Below, piece by piece: positions 1 to 6,097 of a stretch of DNA of 7,384 bases. Below the pieces are notes generated by a model. That model worked only from the letters and a program-made list of their open reading frames with translations. It had not been told where the DNA came from and did not search any database. Every line of letters starts with the position of its first letter. Within the stretch, counting starts at the first letter, position 1. This DNA is from Treponema sp. (GTDB lineage: Bacteria > Spirochaetota > Spirochaetia > Treponematales > Treponemataceae), in NCBI GenBank assembly GCA_016290335.1, contig JAEETM010000126.1, forward strand, positions 1 to 7,384. Reading direction: 5' to 3'. Made by a program: the position numbers and the translations under genes.

Positions 1-364
1 TTACGTCGTTTTTAAGTTCAAAGGTGCTGCCGCTAAAACATAGCATTCCGGCCCGGTTTACAAGGGCAAAAGAATCATAATCAGCCGAAGCAGCTCCGGT
101 TGTATTGTTTGAAGATGATATTCGCACTGCTTCTGTCCACGGAACAAAGCTTTTTAACGGAACATTCTGCGGCTTGTCCACCGGCAAAACTTCAAAATCT
201 GAAAAATAATACCATTTATGATGACGTGAAACTTCTTTTACGCTGGTTTCAGCTGCGGGAGATTCCTGTTTATTTTTTTTGCTGCAGGAAACAGAAACAA
301 AACAGAGAGTAAGGATTACCGCAAAACAGAAACATAAAATTAATACATTTATCGCTTTTTTCAT
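1..364 (-). CDS. Predicted lipoprotein of unknown function, 3' end missing
   Basis: Only the first 121 codons lie in the window; the frame is still open at the left edge, so the C-terminus is missing. The N-terminus has a Lys pair (MKKA), a hydrophobic stretch at residues 5-24 and a lipobox-like VSVSC ending at Cys27, followed by a polar, Ser/Lys-rich linker. This predicts export by Sec and lipidation at Cys27, anchoring the protein in a membrane. The rest (for example SFVPWTEAVRISSS, residues 72-85) is soluble, and I do not recognise the family. The start follows the stop of the upstream lipoprotein gene by 2 bases, so the two are probably co-transcribed and translationally coupled. The only Shine-Dalgarno-like sequence is a weak GAAGAA inside the end of the upstream gene. 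The start and signal are well supported; the function is unknown. Confidence 0.8.
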   Translation of the reverse strand, partial: MKKAINVLILCFCFAVILTLCFVSVSCSKKNKQESPAAETSVKEVSRHHKWYYFSDFEVLPVDKPQNVPLKSFVPWTEAVRISSSNNTTGAASADYDSFALVNRAGMLCFSGSTFELKNDV

Positions 365-366
365 AA

Positions 367-1215
367 TTATTCTTCAATAATTATCGGCAGAAAAACATAC
401 TCTGTTGACAGATTCTTAGCAGAGCTTCCGCGAATTATCATCTGATATTGATTATTTACTGAAAAATAGTTTTCTTCGTTCTTTTTAAGCGAAAATTGTG
501 AATAATTATAGATAATCTGGTTTTCCGGAATATAGGATGATAAAGCTTTATTGTTTTCCAGCGTTGCCGAAAAGCAGTTTACCTGATTCAAATAGCCTGC
601 AGAAAAGTTTCTGTACGCTATCCCCTGCTTTACCACAGAAATATTTGCCTGCCACGGATTGTAAAAGGCTTTTGGCGGATTTCCGGCTGCTGCATTTTCG
701 GTTTTTGCCTGAATTGTTTCCGAAAACTTTTTCCAGTTAAACGAAGCAATATAATCTTCCCGCATTTCTTTTGCATAAAGGCTGTTTTCTGTAAAAAGCA
801 TGGAATCCATAATGTATGCACTAAAGCCCTGCTCCCAGGTAAGATTAACAGAACCTTCATAACAATACGGATAAAGCCCTCCCGCACAATGAAAAAAAGT
901 GCATTCTCCCAGTGAGGATTGTGTTACAGGCTGTGCCATAACGTAAAAAGGACTGTTTTTGCGTACGGAAAACTCAATTTCCTTTACATCCGGTTTTAAA
1001 GGCTGATTACGGACATCGTTTGTTGTTATGAGCCAGCCCGTAAGCTCCGGGTACAGTGACTCGTCTCCGTATTCAGGCGGCCACTTGGGAAGGATAAAGC
1101 GCACATCATCTTTTTCACGAAACGACTCGCTGTGTTTACAGGACCAAAGCAGAAAAGATGAAGCCAACAGAATTGCAGCTAAAATAGTTTGTGTGATTTT
1201 CGATTGTATTTTCAT
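367..1215 (-). CDS. Predicted lipoprotein of unknown function (282 aa)
   Basis: The chosen ATG (1213-1215) gives a clean lipoprotein signal: MKIQSK, a hydrophobic core at residues 7-24, and LLWSC with the lipidated Cys at residue 26. The frame stays open upstream to an ATG at 1302, but that start would lie inside a terminator hairpin and bury the signal peptide, so I reject it. The mature part has no membrane segment. It contains aromatic-rich stretches such as PKWPPEYGDESLYPEL (residues 48-63) and several cysteines near residues 104-118. I recognise no catalytic motif or named family. It is first in a pair with the lipoprotein gene downstream (gap of 2 bases). No Shine-Dalgarno sequence is visible before this ATG, and the best -10 box lies only 6 bases upstream, so the transcript may be leaderless. 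A cell-surface or periplasmic role is inferred from the lipobox only. Confidence 0.83.
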   Translation of the reverse strand: MKIQSKITQTILAAILLASSFLLWSCKHSESFREKDDVRFILPKWPPEYGDESLYPELTGWLITTNDVRNQPLKPDVKEIEFSVRKNSPFYVMAQPVTQSSLGECTFFHCAGGLYPYCYEGSVNLTWEQGFSAYIMDSMLFTENSLYAKEMREDYIASFNWKKFSETIQAKTENAAAGNPPKAFYNPWQANISVVKQGIAYRNFSAGYLNQVNCFSATLENNKALSSYIPENQIIYNYSQFSLKKNEENYFSVNNQYQMIIRGSSAKNLSTEYVFLPIIIEE

Positions 1216-1221
1216 ATACAG

Positions 1222-1252
1222 AATATAGTCGAAACTTGTAAAAAAACTGCAA
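1222..1252 (-). promoter_or_regulatory. Weak candidate promoter for the lipoprotein pair
   Basis: Read on the minus strand: -35-like TTGCAG (1247-1252), a 19-base spacer, and -10-like TATATT (1222-1227). The -10 box ends 6 bases before the ATG at 1215, so transcription would begin at or next to the start codon. It sits just after the terminator of the rnhA transcript, where a new promoter is expected. The spacer is longer than ideal and the -35 box is poor. Confidence 0.4.
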
Positions 1253-1271
1253 TGATTTGAGAAAAAAATTG

Positions 1272-1309
1272 AAAAAAAAGTGTGCAGTTTTGCATATTGC
1301 AAAACTGCA
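1272..1309 (-). terminator. Intrinsic terminator after rnhA
   Basis: A perfect 12-base inverted repeat (arms 1283-1294 and 1298-1309, TGCAGTTTTGCA paired with TGCAAAACTGCA) has a 3-base loop. On the minus strand it is followed after three bases by eight T residues (1279-1272) and then a second T-rich stretch. It lies about 30 bases past the rnhA stop, so it most likely ends the hisG-hisB-rnhA transcript. On the plus strand no T-tract follows, so it should work in one direction only. Confidence 0.88.
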
Positions 1310-1340
1310 AGCGAAAGGAGAAAACGTGGATTGTAAAGAT

Positions 1341-1799
1341 TTATTTAGCGCCTTTCGCTTTTGCTATTTCTGCCTGGCACAAAGAGTCGCAGATTTCGTT
1401 ATATTCTATTCCGGCGTGCCCTTTGACCCAGTTCCAGGTTACATTGAGAGAAGAGTTCAGTGCATCCAAGGTTTCCCAAAGCTCCTGATTCTTTACAGGC
1501 TTTTTGTCGGCGGTTTTCCAGCCTTTGGCTTTCCAGCTGTGAATCCAGGTAGTTATGCCATTTTTAACGTACTGGCTGTCTATATTTACAACTACAGGGC
1601 GACCGGCAAAGGAAGGAGTATTGGAAACAACAGAAAGTGCATTTATTGCAGCCATAAGCTCCATGCGGTTATTAGTTGTATACTGTTCGCCGCCGCTCAA
1701 TTGTTTTGCTAGACCATCAGCAATAACAACAATTCCCCAGCCTCCAGGACCAGGATTCCCCGAACAGCCGCCGTCAGTGTAAACGACAATATCTTCCAT
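1341..1799 (-). CDS. rnhA: Ribonuclease HI
   Basis: This cytoplasmic endonuclease cuts the RNA strand of RNA-DNA hybrids, removing primers and R-loops with divalent metal ions. At 152 aa it has the usual length of bacterial RNase HI. The family signature is complete: YTDGGCSGNPGPGGWG near the N-terminus with Asp9, NNRMEL with Glu47, NIDSQYV with Asp74, WVKGHAG with His128, and Asp138 in NEICDSL. These are the expected four acidic metal ligands and the catalytic His. The Trp/Lys-rich stretch at residues 85-101 matches the basic protrusion (handle) of the E. coli-type enzyme. The ATG is preceded by GGAG (1807-1810) at 7 bases. It lies 57 bases downstream of hisB on the same strand with no terminator between, so it is probably the last gene of that operon. 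An intrinsic terminator follows. Confidence 0.96.
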   Translation of the reverse strand: MEDIVVYTDGGCSGNPGPGGWGIVVIADGLAKQLSGGEQYTTNNRMELMAAINALSVVSNTPSFAGRPVVVNIDSQYVKNGITTWIHSWKAKGWKTADKKPVKNQELWETLDALNSSLNVTWNWVKGHAGIEYNEICDSLCQAEIAKAKGAK

Positions 1800-1857
1800 T
1801 ACATAACTCCATCAATCACAACATCTGTAAAAACAAGCAGTCTGCCATCGTGCGTAT

Positions 1858-2475
1858 TTAGACAATAACGCCTTTAGTAGAAGGTACAGCACCGTTTCTG
1901 CGCAAATCAATTTCTACCGCTGCACGAATTGCCCGACTCACAGCCTTAAAGCAGGCTTCAATCTTATGGTGGTCGCTTCTTCCGCGAATAACATCTATAT
2001 GTAAATTACACTGAGCCGCATTTACAAAGCCCTGCCAGAAATCTTCAAAACAGTCTGTCTGGAAGCTGCCTTCTTTACCATCAACACCGACAGAAACAAG
2101 TGGAATGCCTGTAAGATTTGCATTATTTACAAGATAAGGACGTCCGCCAAAATCAACAGCTGCCTGTGCAAGGCTTTCGTCCATAGGATAAATAAAGAAA
2201 CCGCTTCGGTAGATGCCGGCACAATCACCAAGAGCCTTCTTAAAGCATTCGCCAAGAACAATTCCAGTGTCTTCAATTGTGTGGTGCTGGTCTACGTTCA
2301 AGTCGCCTTCAATCGTACCGCTCAAATCAAAAAGACCGTGCTTGCAGAAGCTTTTGAGCATGTGGTCAAAAAATCCGATTGGATTACTTACATTGCAGAC
2401 ACCAGTTCCATCAAGATTGAGAGTAAGCTTAATTTTTGTTTCACCAGTAATTCTTTCTACAGTAGCCGTTCTCAC
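1858..2475 (-). CDS. hisB: Imidazoleglycerol-phosphate dehydratase
   Basis: This cytoplasmic enzyme converts imidazole glycerol phosphate to imidazole acetol phosphate in histidine biosynthesis. At 205 aa it is the monofunctional form; there is no fused histidinol-phosphatase domain as in E. coli. Metal-binding motifs are all present: FFDHML (residues 35-40), HHTIEDTG (64-71) and SDHHKIEA (167-174), plus PMDESLA (97-103) and DFGGRPYL (108-115). The start codon is GTG (2473-2475), chosen because AAGGAG lies 7 bases upstream and the N-terminus RTATVERITGET is typical of the family. It follows hisG by 25 bases and is probably co-transcribed with it. The C-terminus STKGVIV is the usual family ending, so the gene is complete. 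Confidence 0.96.
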   Translation of the reverse strand: MRTATVERITGETKIKLTLNLDGTGVCNVSNPIGFFDHMLKSFCKHGLFDLSGTIEGDLNVDQHHTIEDTGIVLGECFKKALGDCAGIYRSGFFIYPMDESLAQAAVDFGGRPYLVNNANLTGIPLVSVGVDGKEGSFQTDCFEDFWQGFVNAAQCNLHIDVIRGRSDHHKIEACFKAVSRAIRAAVEIDLRRNGAVPSTKGVIV

Positions 2476-2482
2476 TTTATTT

Positions 2483-2488
2483 CTCCTT
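2483..2488 (-). promoter_or_regulatory. Ribosome binding site fixing the GTG start of hisB
   Basis: AAGGAG on the minus strand, 7 bases before the GTG at 2475. It lies in the 25-base gap after the hisG stop and supports the non-ATG start. Confidence 0.8.
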
Positions 2489-2500
2489 TTTACGTGTATA

Positions 2501-3373
2501 TTACAACATTACCTTGCGGAGTTCATATTCAACTATATCAGTTGCGCCGAGTGACTGAAGCTTTGGAAGCAGTGTTGGTACATCAGATTTCTTTACGGCA
2601 ATCTTTACTGCAAAACCGTCATTATTGAAAAGCGGAGAAACAGTCGGGCTCTTCATGGAAGGAATGCCTTTCATCAGATTGTCAAAATCTTTTTTAGCAA
2701 CATTCATTTCAAGCATTACACGGCTGCGGGCATTAAGAACAGTTTCAAAAAGCATCTTAAGTGCCATAATTTTCTGCTTTTTCTGTTCGTCGGCCATAGC
2801 TTCTTTACTTGCATACATTCTTGTAGAGCTTTCCATCAAAGTATCTACAATTTTAAGTCTGTTTGCGCGCAGGGAAGAACCTGTAGAAGTGTTATCAATC
2901 AAAATCTGTGCGATTGATTCATCTGTATCCTGAACAAAGCCTTCAGAAGTTCCCCAGGTGCGGAAAATTGTACCGTCAAACTTTTTCTCTTCAACCCATT
3001 TTTTGCTCAGGTTCTGATATTCAGTAGCAATGATTGCCTTTCCCTCAAGGATTTTATCAAAATCGCGGGCTTCTGGAATTGCGGCAACAATTCGTACTGG
3101 GTCAAAGCCTAAATCCATTATCTCAACAACATCATTTTCAACACCATTTTCGTAAACCCAATCCTTACCGCTAAAGCCCAAATCTGCCTTATTGTTTGCT
3201 AAAAGAAGGCTTGTAATCTGAGGCTTAACAACCTGAAAAGCCAAATCCTCCTGATTCGTTGTAGGAAAATAAGTTCTGTCAGGAAGATAAATAGAAATGC
3301 CAACATCATTCAAAAGCTCATAAACCGATTCGTAGATTCTGCCTTTTGCCAATAAGATTTTTAATTTTTCCAT
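2501..3373 (-). CDS. hisG: ATP phosphoribosyltransferase, long form with regulatory domain
   Basis: HisG catalyses the first and normally feedback-controlled step of histidine synthesis, joining ATP and PRPP to give phosphoribosyl-ATP. The protein is 290 aa. Residues 1-210 form the periplasmic-binding-protein-like catalytic part: LLAKGRIYESV at 7-17, DLGFSGKDWV at 64-73, and a PRPP-binding loop DNTSTGSSLRAN at 160-171. Residues about 215-290 (RVMLEMNVAKKDF to the end) match the HisG C-terminal PII-like regulatory domain, so this is the long form, which does not need HisZ and is expected to be inhibited by histidine. The loop type with DN before TSTG differs from the common DLVSTG version but is known in other HisG lineages. 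The ATG is preceded by GGAG (3381-3384) at 7 bases. It is the first gene of hisG-hisB-rnhA and has a good promoter directly upstream. Confidence 0.95.
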   Translation of the reverse strand: MEKLKILLAKGRIYESVYELLNDVGISIYLPDRTYFPTTNQEDLAFQVVKPQITSLLLANNKADLGFSGKDWVYENGVENDVVEIMDLGFDPVRIVAAIPEARDFDKILEGKAIIATEYQNLSKKWVEEKKFDGTIFRTWGTSEGFVQDTDESIAQILIDNTSTGSSLRANRLKIVDTLMESSTRMYASKEAMADEQKKQKIMALKMLFETVLNARSRVMLEMNVAKKDFDNLMKGIPSMKSPTVSPLFNNDGFAVKIAVKKSDVPTLLPKLQSLGATDIVEYELRKVML

Positions 3374-3391
3374 AGTTATACTCCGCCTACA

Positions 3392-3420
3392 ATAATAAAG
3401 GAAAAATGACAGTAAATCAA
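3392..3420 (-). promoter_or_regulatory. Promoter of the hisG operon
   Basis: On the minus strand: -35 TTGATT (3415-3420), a 17-base spacer, and -10 TATTAT (3392-3397). The predicted start lies near 3385, only about 12 bases before the ATG, so the Shine-Dalgarno sequence GGAG (3381-3384) would be at the very 5' end of the mRNA. No leader peptide, His-rich frame or T-box-like structure fits in this space, so control by attenuation in this leader is unlikely. Confidence 0.65.
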
Positions 3421-3444
3421 TTTATGGGGGCCAATTTATTACTA

Positions 3445-3473
3445 TTGTAACCATATTTTTTTTCCACTATAAT
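3445..3473 (+). promoter_or_regulatory. Promoter of the acyl-CoA synthetase gene
   Basis: -35 TTGTAA (3445-3450), a 17-base spacer, and a perfect -10 TATAAT (3468-3473). Transcription should start near 3480, giving a leader of about 26 bases that carries the ribosome binding site at 3494-3500. This is the strongest sigma70-type promoter in the window. Confidence 0.8.
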
Positions 3474-3493
3474 TGTTTTCTATCATATATATT

Positions 3494-3500
3494 AAGGAAA
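3494..3500 (+). promoter_or_regulatory. Ribosome binding site fixing the acyl-CoA synthetase start
   Basis: AAGGAAA lies 5 bases before the ATG at 3506. It decides against the in-frame TTG at 3473, which overlaps the -10 box and would lie upstream of the predicted transcription start. Confidence 0.75.
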
Positions 3501-3505
3501 TAAAA

Positions 3506-5146
3506 ATGCCTATAACACAGTATCTTGAACGCAATGCGGAACTTTATGGTAAAGACTGCGCACTTGTTGAATTAAACCCGGAAGAAAAAGATTCTTTCCG
3601 CAAAATCTGGAAGGAATTCGATTTAACTCAGGCCGAGCCTAATCTTCCGTACCGTCGCGAAATCACCTGGAAAATCTTTAACGAAAAGGCAAACCGATGC
3701 GCACATTATCTTCTGGAACGTGGCGTTCGAAAGGGCGATAAGGTTGGAATCCTACTTATGAACTGCCTTGAATGGCTGCCAATTTATTTTGGTATCTTAA
3801 AAATTGGAGCTCTGGCTGTTCCTCTTAATTTCCGTTATGCAAGTGATGAAATTGAATACTGCGTTAATCTTGCAGATATTTCTGTGCTTATGTTCGGACC
3901 AAAGTTTATTGGACGAATTGAAGCAATTTACGAAAAAATTATTGCACACCGCCTTTTGATTTATGTTGGCGAAGGTGAGTGCCCTACTTTTGCAGAAGAT
4001 TATTTTATGTCTGCAATGAACTACTCTTCTGAAAATCCTGGCTTTGATATTACTGATGATGACTATGCCGCAATTTACTTTAGTTCAGGTACAACCGGTT
4101 TTCCAAAGGCAATTCTTCACAAACACCGTGCCCTTATGCATTCGGCAGCATGTGAACAGAATCATCACGGACAGAAAAAGGATGACTGCTTCCTTTGTAT
4201 TCCACCGCTTTACCATACAGGTGCAAAAATGCACTGGTTTGGTTCGCTGATTAGTGGAGGCAAGGCTGTTCTTTTGCGTGGTACTAAACCGGAACACGTG
4301 CTCAAGGCCGTTAGCGATGAAGGTTGTACAATCGTCTGGCTGCTTGTACCTTGGGCTCAGGATATTCTTAATGCTCTTGACCGCGGCGATGTTAAAATTG
4401 CAGATTACAAGCTGGACCAGTGGCGACTCACTCATATGGGTGCCCAGCCAATTCCTAAAAAGCTTGTTGAAGACTGGCTCAAATATTTCCCTAAGCATGA
4501 TTATGATACAAACTACGGTCTTTCTGAATCAATTGGACCTGGTTGTGTACACCTTGGTGTTGGAAACATTCATAAGGTTGGTGCAATCGGTATTCCTGGT
4601 TACGGCTGGAAAACCCGTATTGTTGATGAAAACCGCAAAGATGTTAAACAGGGCGAAGTTGGTGAGCTTGCAGTTTTTGGTCCTGGCGTTATGGTCAAAT
4701 ACTACAAAAATCCGGAAGCTACAGCAGAAGTTCTTGATGATGAAGGCTGGCTCTACACTGGTGACGTTGCTATGCAGGATGAAGACGGCTTTATCTGGCT
4801 TGTTGACCGAAAGAAGGATGTTATTATCTCTGGTGGTGAAAACATCTATCCTGTTCAGATTGAAGACTTCCTGCGCAAAATGAATCAGATTAAGGATGTT
4901 GCTGTAATTGGTCTTGCAGATCAGCGACTTGGTGAAATTGCTGCTGCCGTAATCGAAGTAAAAGAAGGCTTTACTCTTACAGAGGATGAAGTAAACGAGT
5001 TCTGTCTTGAGCTGCCACGTTACAAACGCCCACGCAAGCTTATTTTTGCTCCGGTTCCAAGAAATCCCACAGGAAAGATTGAAAAACCAAAGCTGCGTGA
5101 AAAATACAGAACCGTTGACCCATTTGCTTCTATGCGCGAAGACTGA
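3506..5146 (+). CDS. AMP-forming acyl-CoA synthetase (fatty acid-CoA ligase-like)
   Basis: This is a member of the adenylate-forming (ANL) superfamily, 546 aa. It is expected to activate a carboxylic acid with ATP to an acyl-AMP and transfer it to CoA, in the cytoplasm or at the inner membrane face. All core motifs are visible: the Ser/Thr/Gly-rich P-loop YFSSGTTGFPKA (residues 191-202), NYGLSE (336-341), LYTGD (416-420), the hinge region DRKKDVIISGGENIYP (434-449), and the C-terminal catalytic Lys524 in PTGKIEKPKL. This architecture fits medium- or long-chain acyl-CoA synthetases, but the acid cannot be read from sequence; other carboxylates are possible. Between ALVEL and REITW (about residues 24-50) there is a charged insert that basic family members lack. 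The gene stands alone on the plus strand, divergent from hisG, with its own strong promoter. No fatty-acid genes are adjacent. Confidence 0.9.
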   Translation: MPITQYLERNAELYGKDCALVELNPEEKDSFRKIWKEFDLTQAEPNLPYRREITWKIFNEKANRCAHYLLERGVRKGDKVGILLMNCLEWLPIYFGILKIGALAVPLNFRYASDEIEYCVNLADISVLMFGPKFIGRIEAIYEKIIAHRLLIYVGEGECPTFAEDYFMSAMNYSSENPGFDITDDDYAAIYFSSGTTGFPKAILHKHRALMHSAACEQNHHGQKKDDCFLCIPPLYHTGAKMHWFGSLISGGKAVLLRGTKPEHVLKAVSDEGCTIVWLLVPWAQDILNALDRGDVKIADYKLDQWRLTHMGAQPIPKKLVEDWLKYFPKHDYDTNYGLSESIGPGCVHLGVGNIHKVGAIGIPGYGWKTRIVDENRKDVKQGEVGELAVFGPGVMVKYYKNPEATAEVLDDEGWLYTGDVAMQDEDGFIWLVDRKKDVIISGGENIYPVQIEDFLRKMNQIKDVAVIGLADQRLGEIAAAVIEVKEGFTLTEDEVNEFCLELPRYKRPRKLIFAPVPRNPTGKIEKPKLREKYRTVDPFASMRED

Positions 5147-5155
5147 TTAGATGTC

Positions 5156-5178
5156 ATTGCCGTGCTTGACACGGCAAT
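5156..5178. terminator. Hairpin between convergent genes, possible terminator without T-tract
   Basis: A perfect 9-base stem ATTGCCGTG / CACGGCAAT encloses a 5-base loop (CTTGA). It occupies most of the 41 bases between the ends of the acyl-CoA synthetase gene and the converging CsgG-like gene. Neither strand has a T run directly after the stem, so it is not a classical intrinsic terminator. Position and stem quality suggest a bidirectional stop or an mRNA 3'-end stabiliser. Confidence 0.5.
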
Positions 5179-5187
5179 CTATCAAAA

Positions 5188-5973
5188 CTACTCAACCTTT
5201 ACAAAGCTTGCACGAATAGCCTTTCCTTCTGAGTTTTTTATCTGCATATTAAAGCTTGAAAAATCATCGGAAGTAAAGGTATACATACTTGTCCAGGCTA
5301 CCTTTGTTTTTCCATCTTTCGATTTTGCAGTAACCTTAAGGATATTTCCGCTGGAATAAGTGTCCGTATTATAGGAATAAGTTCCTGTCAGAACTGTTCC
5401 AGCAGCAATAGAATCTGATCCTGATATTGTAATTTCACATTTCTTTTTGTCTTTAAAAACAATATCGTATGAAATATCATCAGTATCACAAACCCAAGAA
5501 CCTAAAAAACGATTTGGAGAAGGAATCTTATTTACACATTCTTGTGCAAACTTTGGAAGCTTCTGGTAAAACTCCGTCCAAGTTGAGCATTGCATTTTAG
5601 CTGTATACATAATCTGACCAGTTTTTACATCTGCAAGTCTGGCTGTAACAACAAGGTCATCTCCTATAAAGGTTGTTTTTCCATAGATGATACAGTCCGC
5701 ATTGAGCATCTGTCCTTCTTCAATTACAGTTTCAGCATTAGTATATCCCTTATTCTGAAACTCTTTTTCTCGTAAAATAGAATCAATTCTGTCGCGCTCA
5801 ACAATTTTGATTCCCTGAATATTAACCAACTCATCCACAAACAAGTCGCTCATAACACCAGTCTGAGTTTCAAGGCAGAAAGTGTCGCTTTCAAACTCGT
5901 AAACTGCAATTGTCTGTGCAGAAAGTGCTGTTACCAAAAAAATTGCCAAAAAAAATGTAATTAGTTTTTTCAT
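5188..5973 (-). CDS. Exported protein with CsgG-like domain and C-terminal beta-rich domain
   Basis: The protein is 261 aa. A signal peptide is clear: MKKLITFF, hydrophobic to Leu17, cleavage most likely after LSA (Ala19); there is no lipobox Cys. Residues 21-150 resemble the CsgG/LpoB-type periplasmic domain: IAVYEFE strand, IKIVERDRID, EEGQMLNADCIIYGKT, then ARLADVKTGQIM. Residues about 156-261 start FLGSWVCDTDDISY and look like a small beta-barrel (lipocalin-like) domain that pairs with GTYSYN near 197-202; this fold guess is weak. The ATG at 5973 is preferred over an upstream in-frame one (6009) because AAGGAG (5984-5989) lies 10 bases before it and it begins the signal peptide. The neighbour at 6095-7126 has a related N-terminal half. 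A periplasmic or envelope role is inferred; no enzymatic motif is visible. Confidence 0.82.
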   Translation of the reverse strand: MKKLITFFLAIFLVTALSAQTIAVYEFESDTFCLETQTGVMSDLFVDELVNIQGIKIVERDRIDSILREKEFQNKGYTNAETVIEEGQMLNADCIIYGKTTFIGDDLVVTARLADVKTGQIMYTAKMQCSTWTEFYQKLPKFAQECVNKIPSPNRFLGSWVCDTDDISYDIVFKDKKKCEITISGSDSIAAGTVLTGTYSYNTDTYSSGNILKVTAKSKDGKTKVAWTSMYTFTSDDFSSFNMQIKNSEGKAIRASFVKVE

Positions 5974-6021
5974 TTTGTTTTTTCTCCTTTTTTCAAAATT
6001 ATTGCTCAAATATTTTTAGTG

Positions 6022-6042
6022 TTAAGGAATACGTCTCCTTAA
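6022..6042 (-). promoter_or_regulatory. Leader hairpin with an SD-like arm upstream of the CsgG-like gene
   Basis: A perfect 7-base inverted repeat (TTAAGGA and TCCTTAA) with a 7-base loop lies in the 121-base gap between the two CsgG-like genes. On the minus strand one arm reads AAGGAG without a start codon at useful distance. The other arm (UUCCUU in RNA) could pair with the true Shine-Dalgarno sequence AAGGAG at 5984-5989. A -10-like TATTAT at 6056-6061 would place the hairpin early in a separate leader, but its -35 box is poor. Confidence 0.35.
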
Positions 6043-6070
6043 ATACTGGCAGGTCATAATATAAAGCCAT

Positions 6071-6097
6071 ATAAATAGTTAAATAGTTTAATAGTTA
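6071..6097. repeat. Short tandem repeat at the 3' end of the lectin-like gene
   Basis: Three near-identical units of AAATAGTT with 8-9 base period (6073-6080, 6081-6089, 6090-6096, plus strand) run up to and include the stop codon of the gene read on the minus strand. The units are AT-rich and could arise by slippage. Confidence 0.6.

Noticed and set aside
1311..1358. GCGAAAGG / CCTTTCGC 8-base inverted repeat around the rnhA stop
   Set aside because: The arms are 32 bases apart, one arm lies in the Lys/Ala-rich coding end of rnhA, and a much better terminator follows; probably chance.
1257..1712. Plus-strand 151-codon open frame over rnhA
   Set aside because: It is the antisense shadow of rnhA, whose complete catalytic motifs are on the minus strand.
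2476..2500. Possible leader or attenuator between hisG and hisB
   Set aside because: Only 25 bases, explained by a plain Shine-Dalgarno sequence; no hairpin is seen.
3473..3505. Earlier in-frame TTG start for the acyl-CoA synthetase
   Set aside because: It overlaps the -10 box and lies before the predicted transcription start; the ATG at 3506 has a good ribosome binding site.
4085..4498. Minus-strand 137-codon open frame inside the acyl-CoA synthetase gene
   Set aside because: It is the antisense shadow of a fully conserved ligase; it has no ribosome binding site or recognisable domain.
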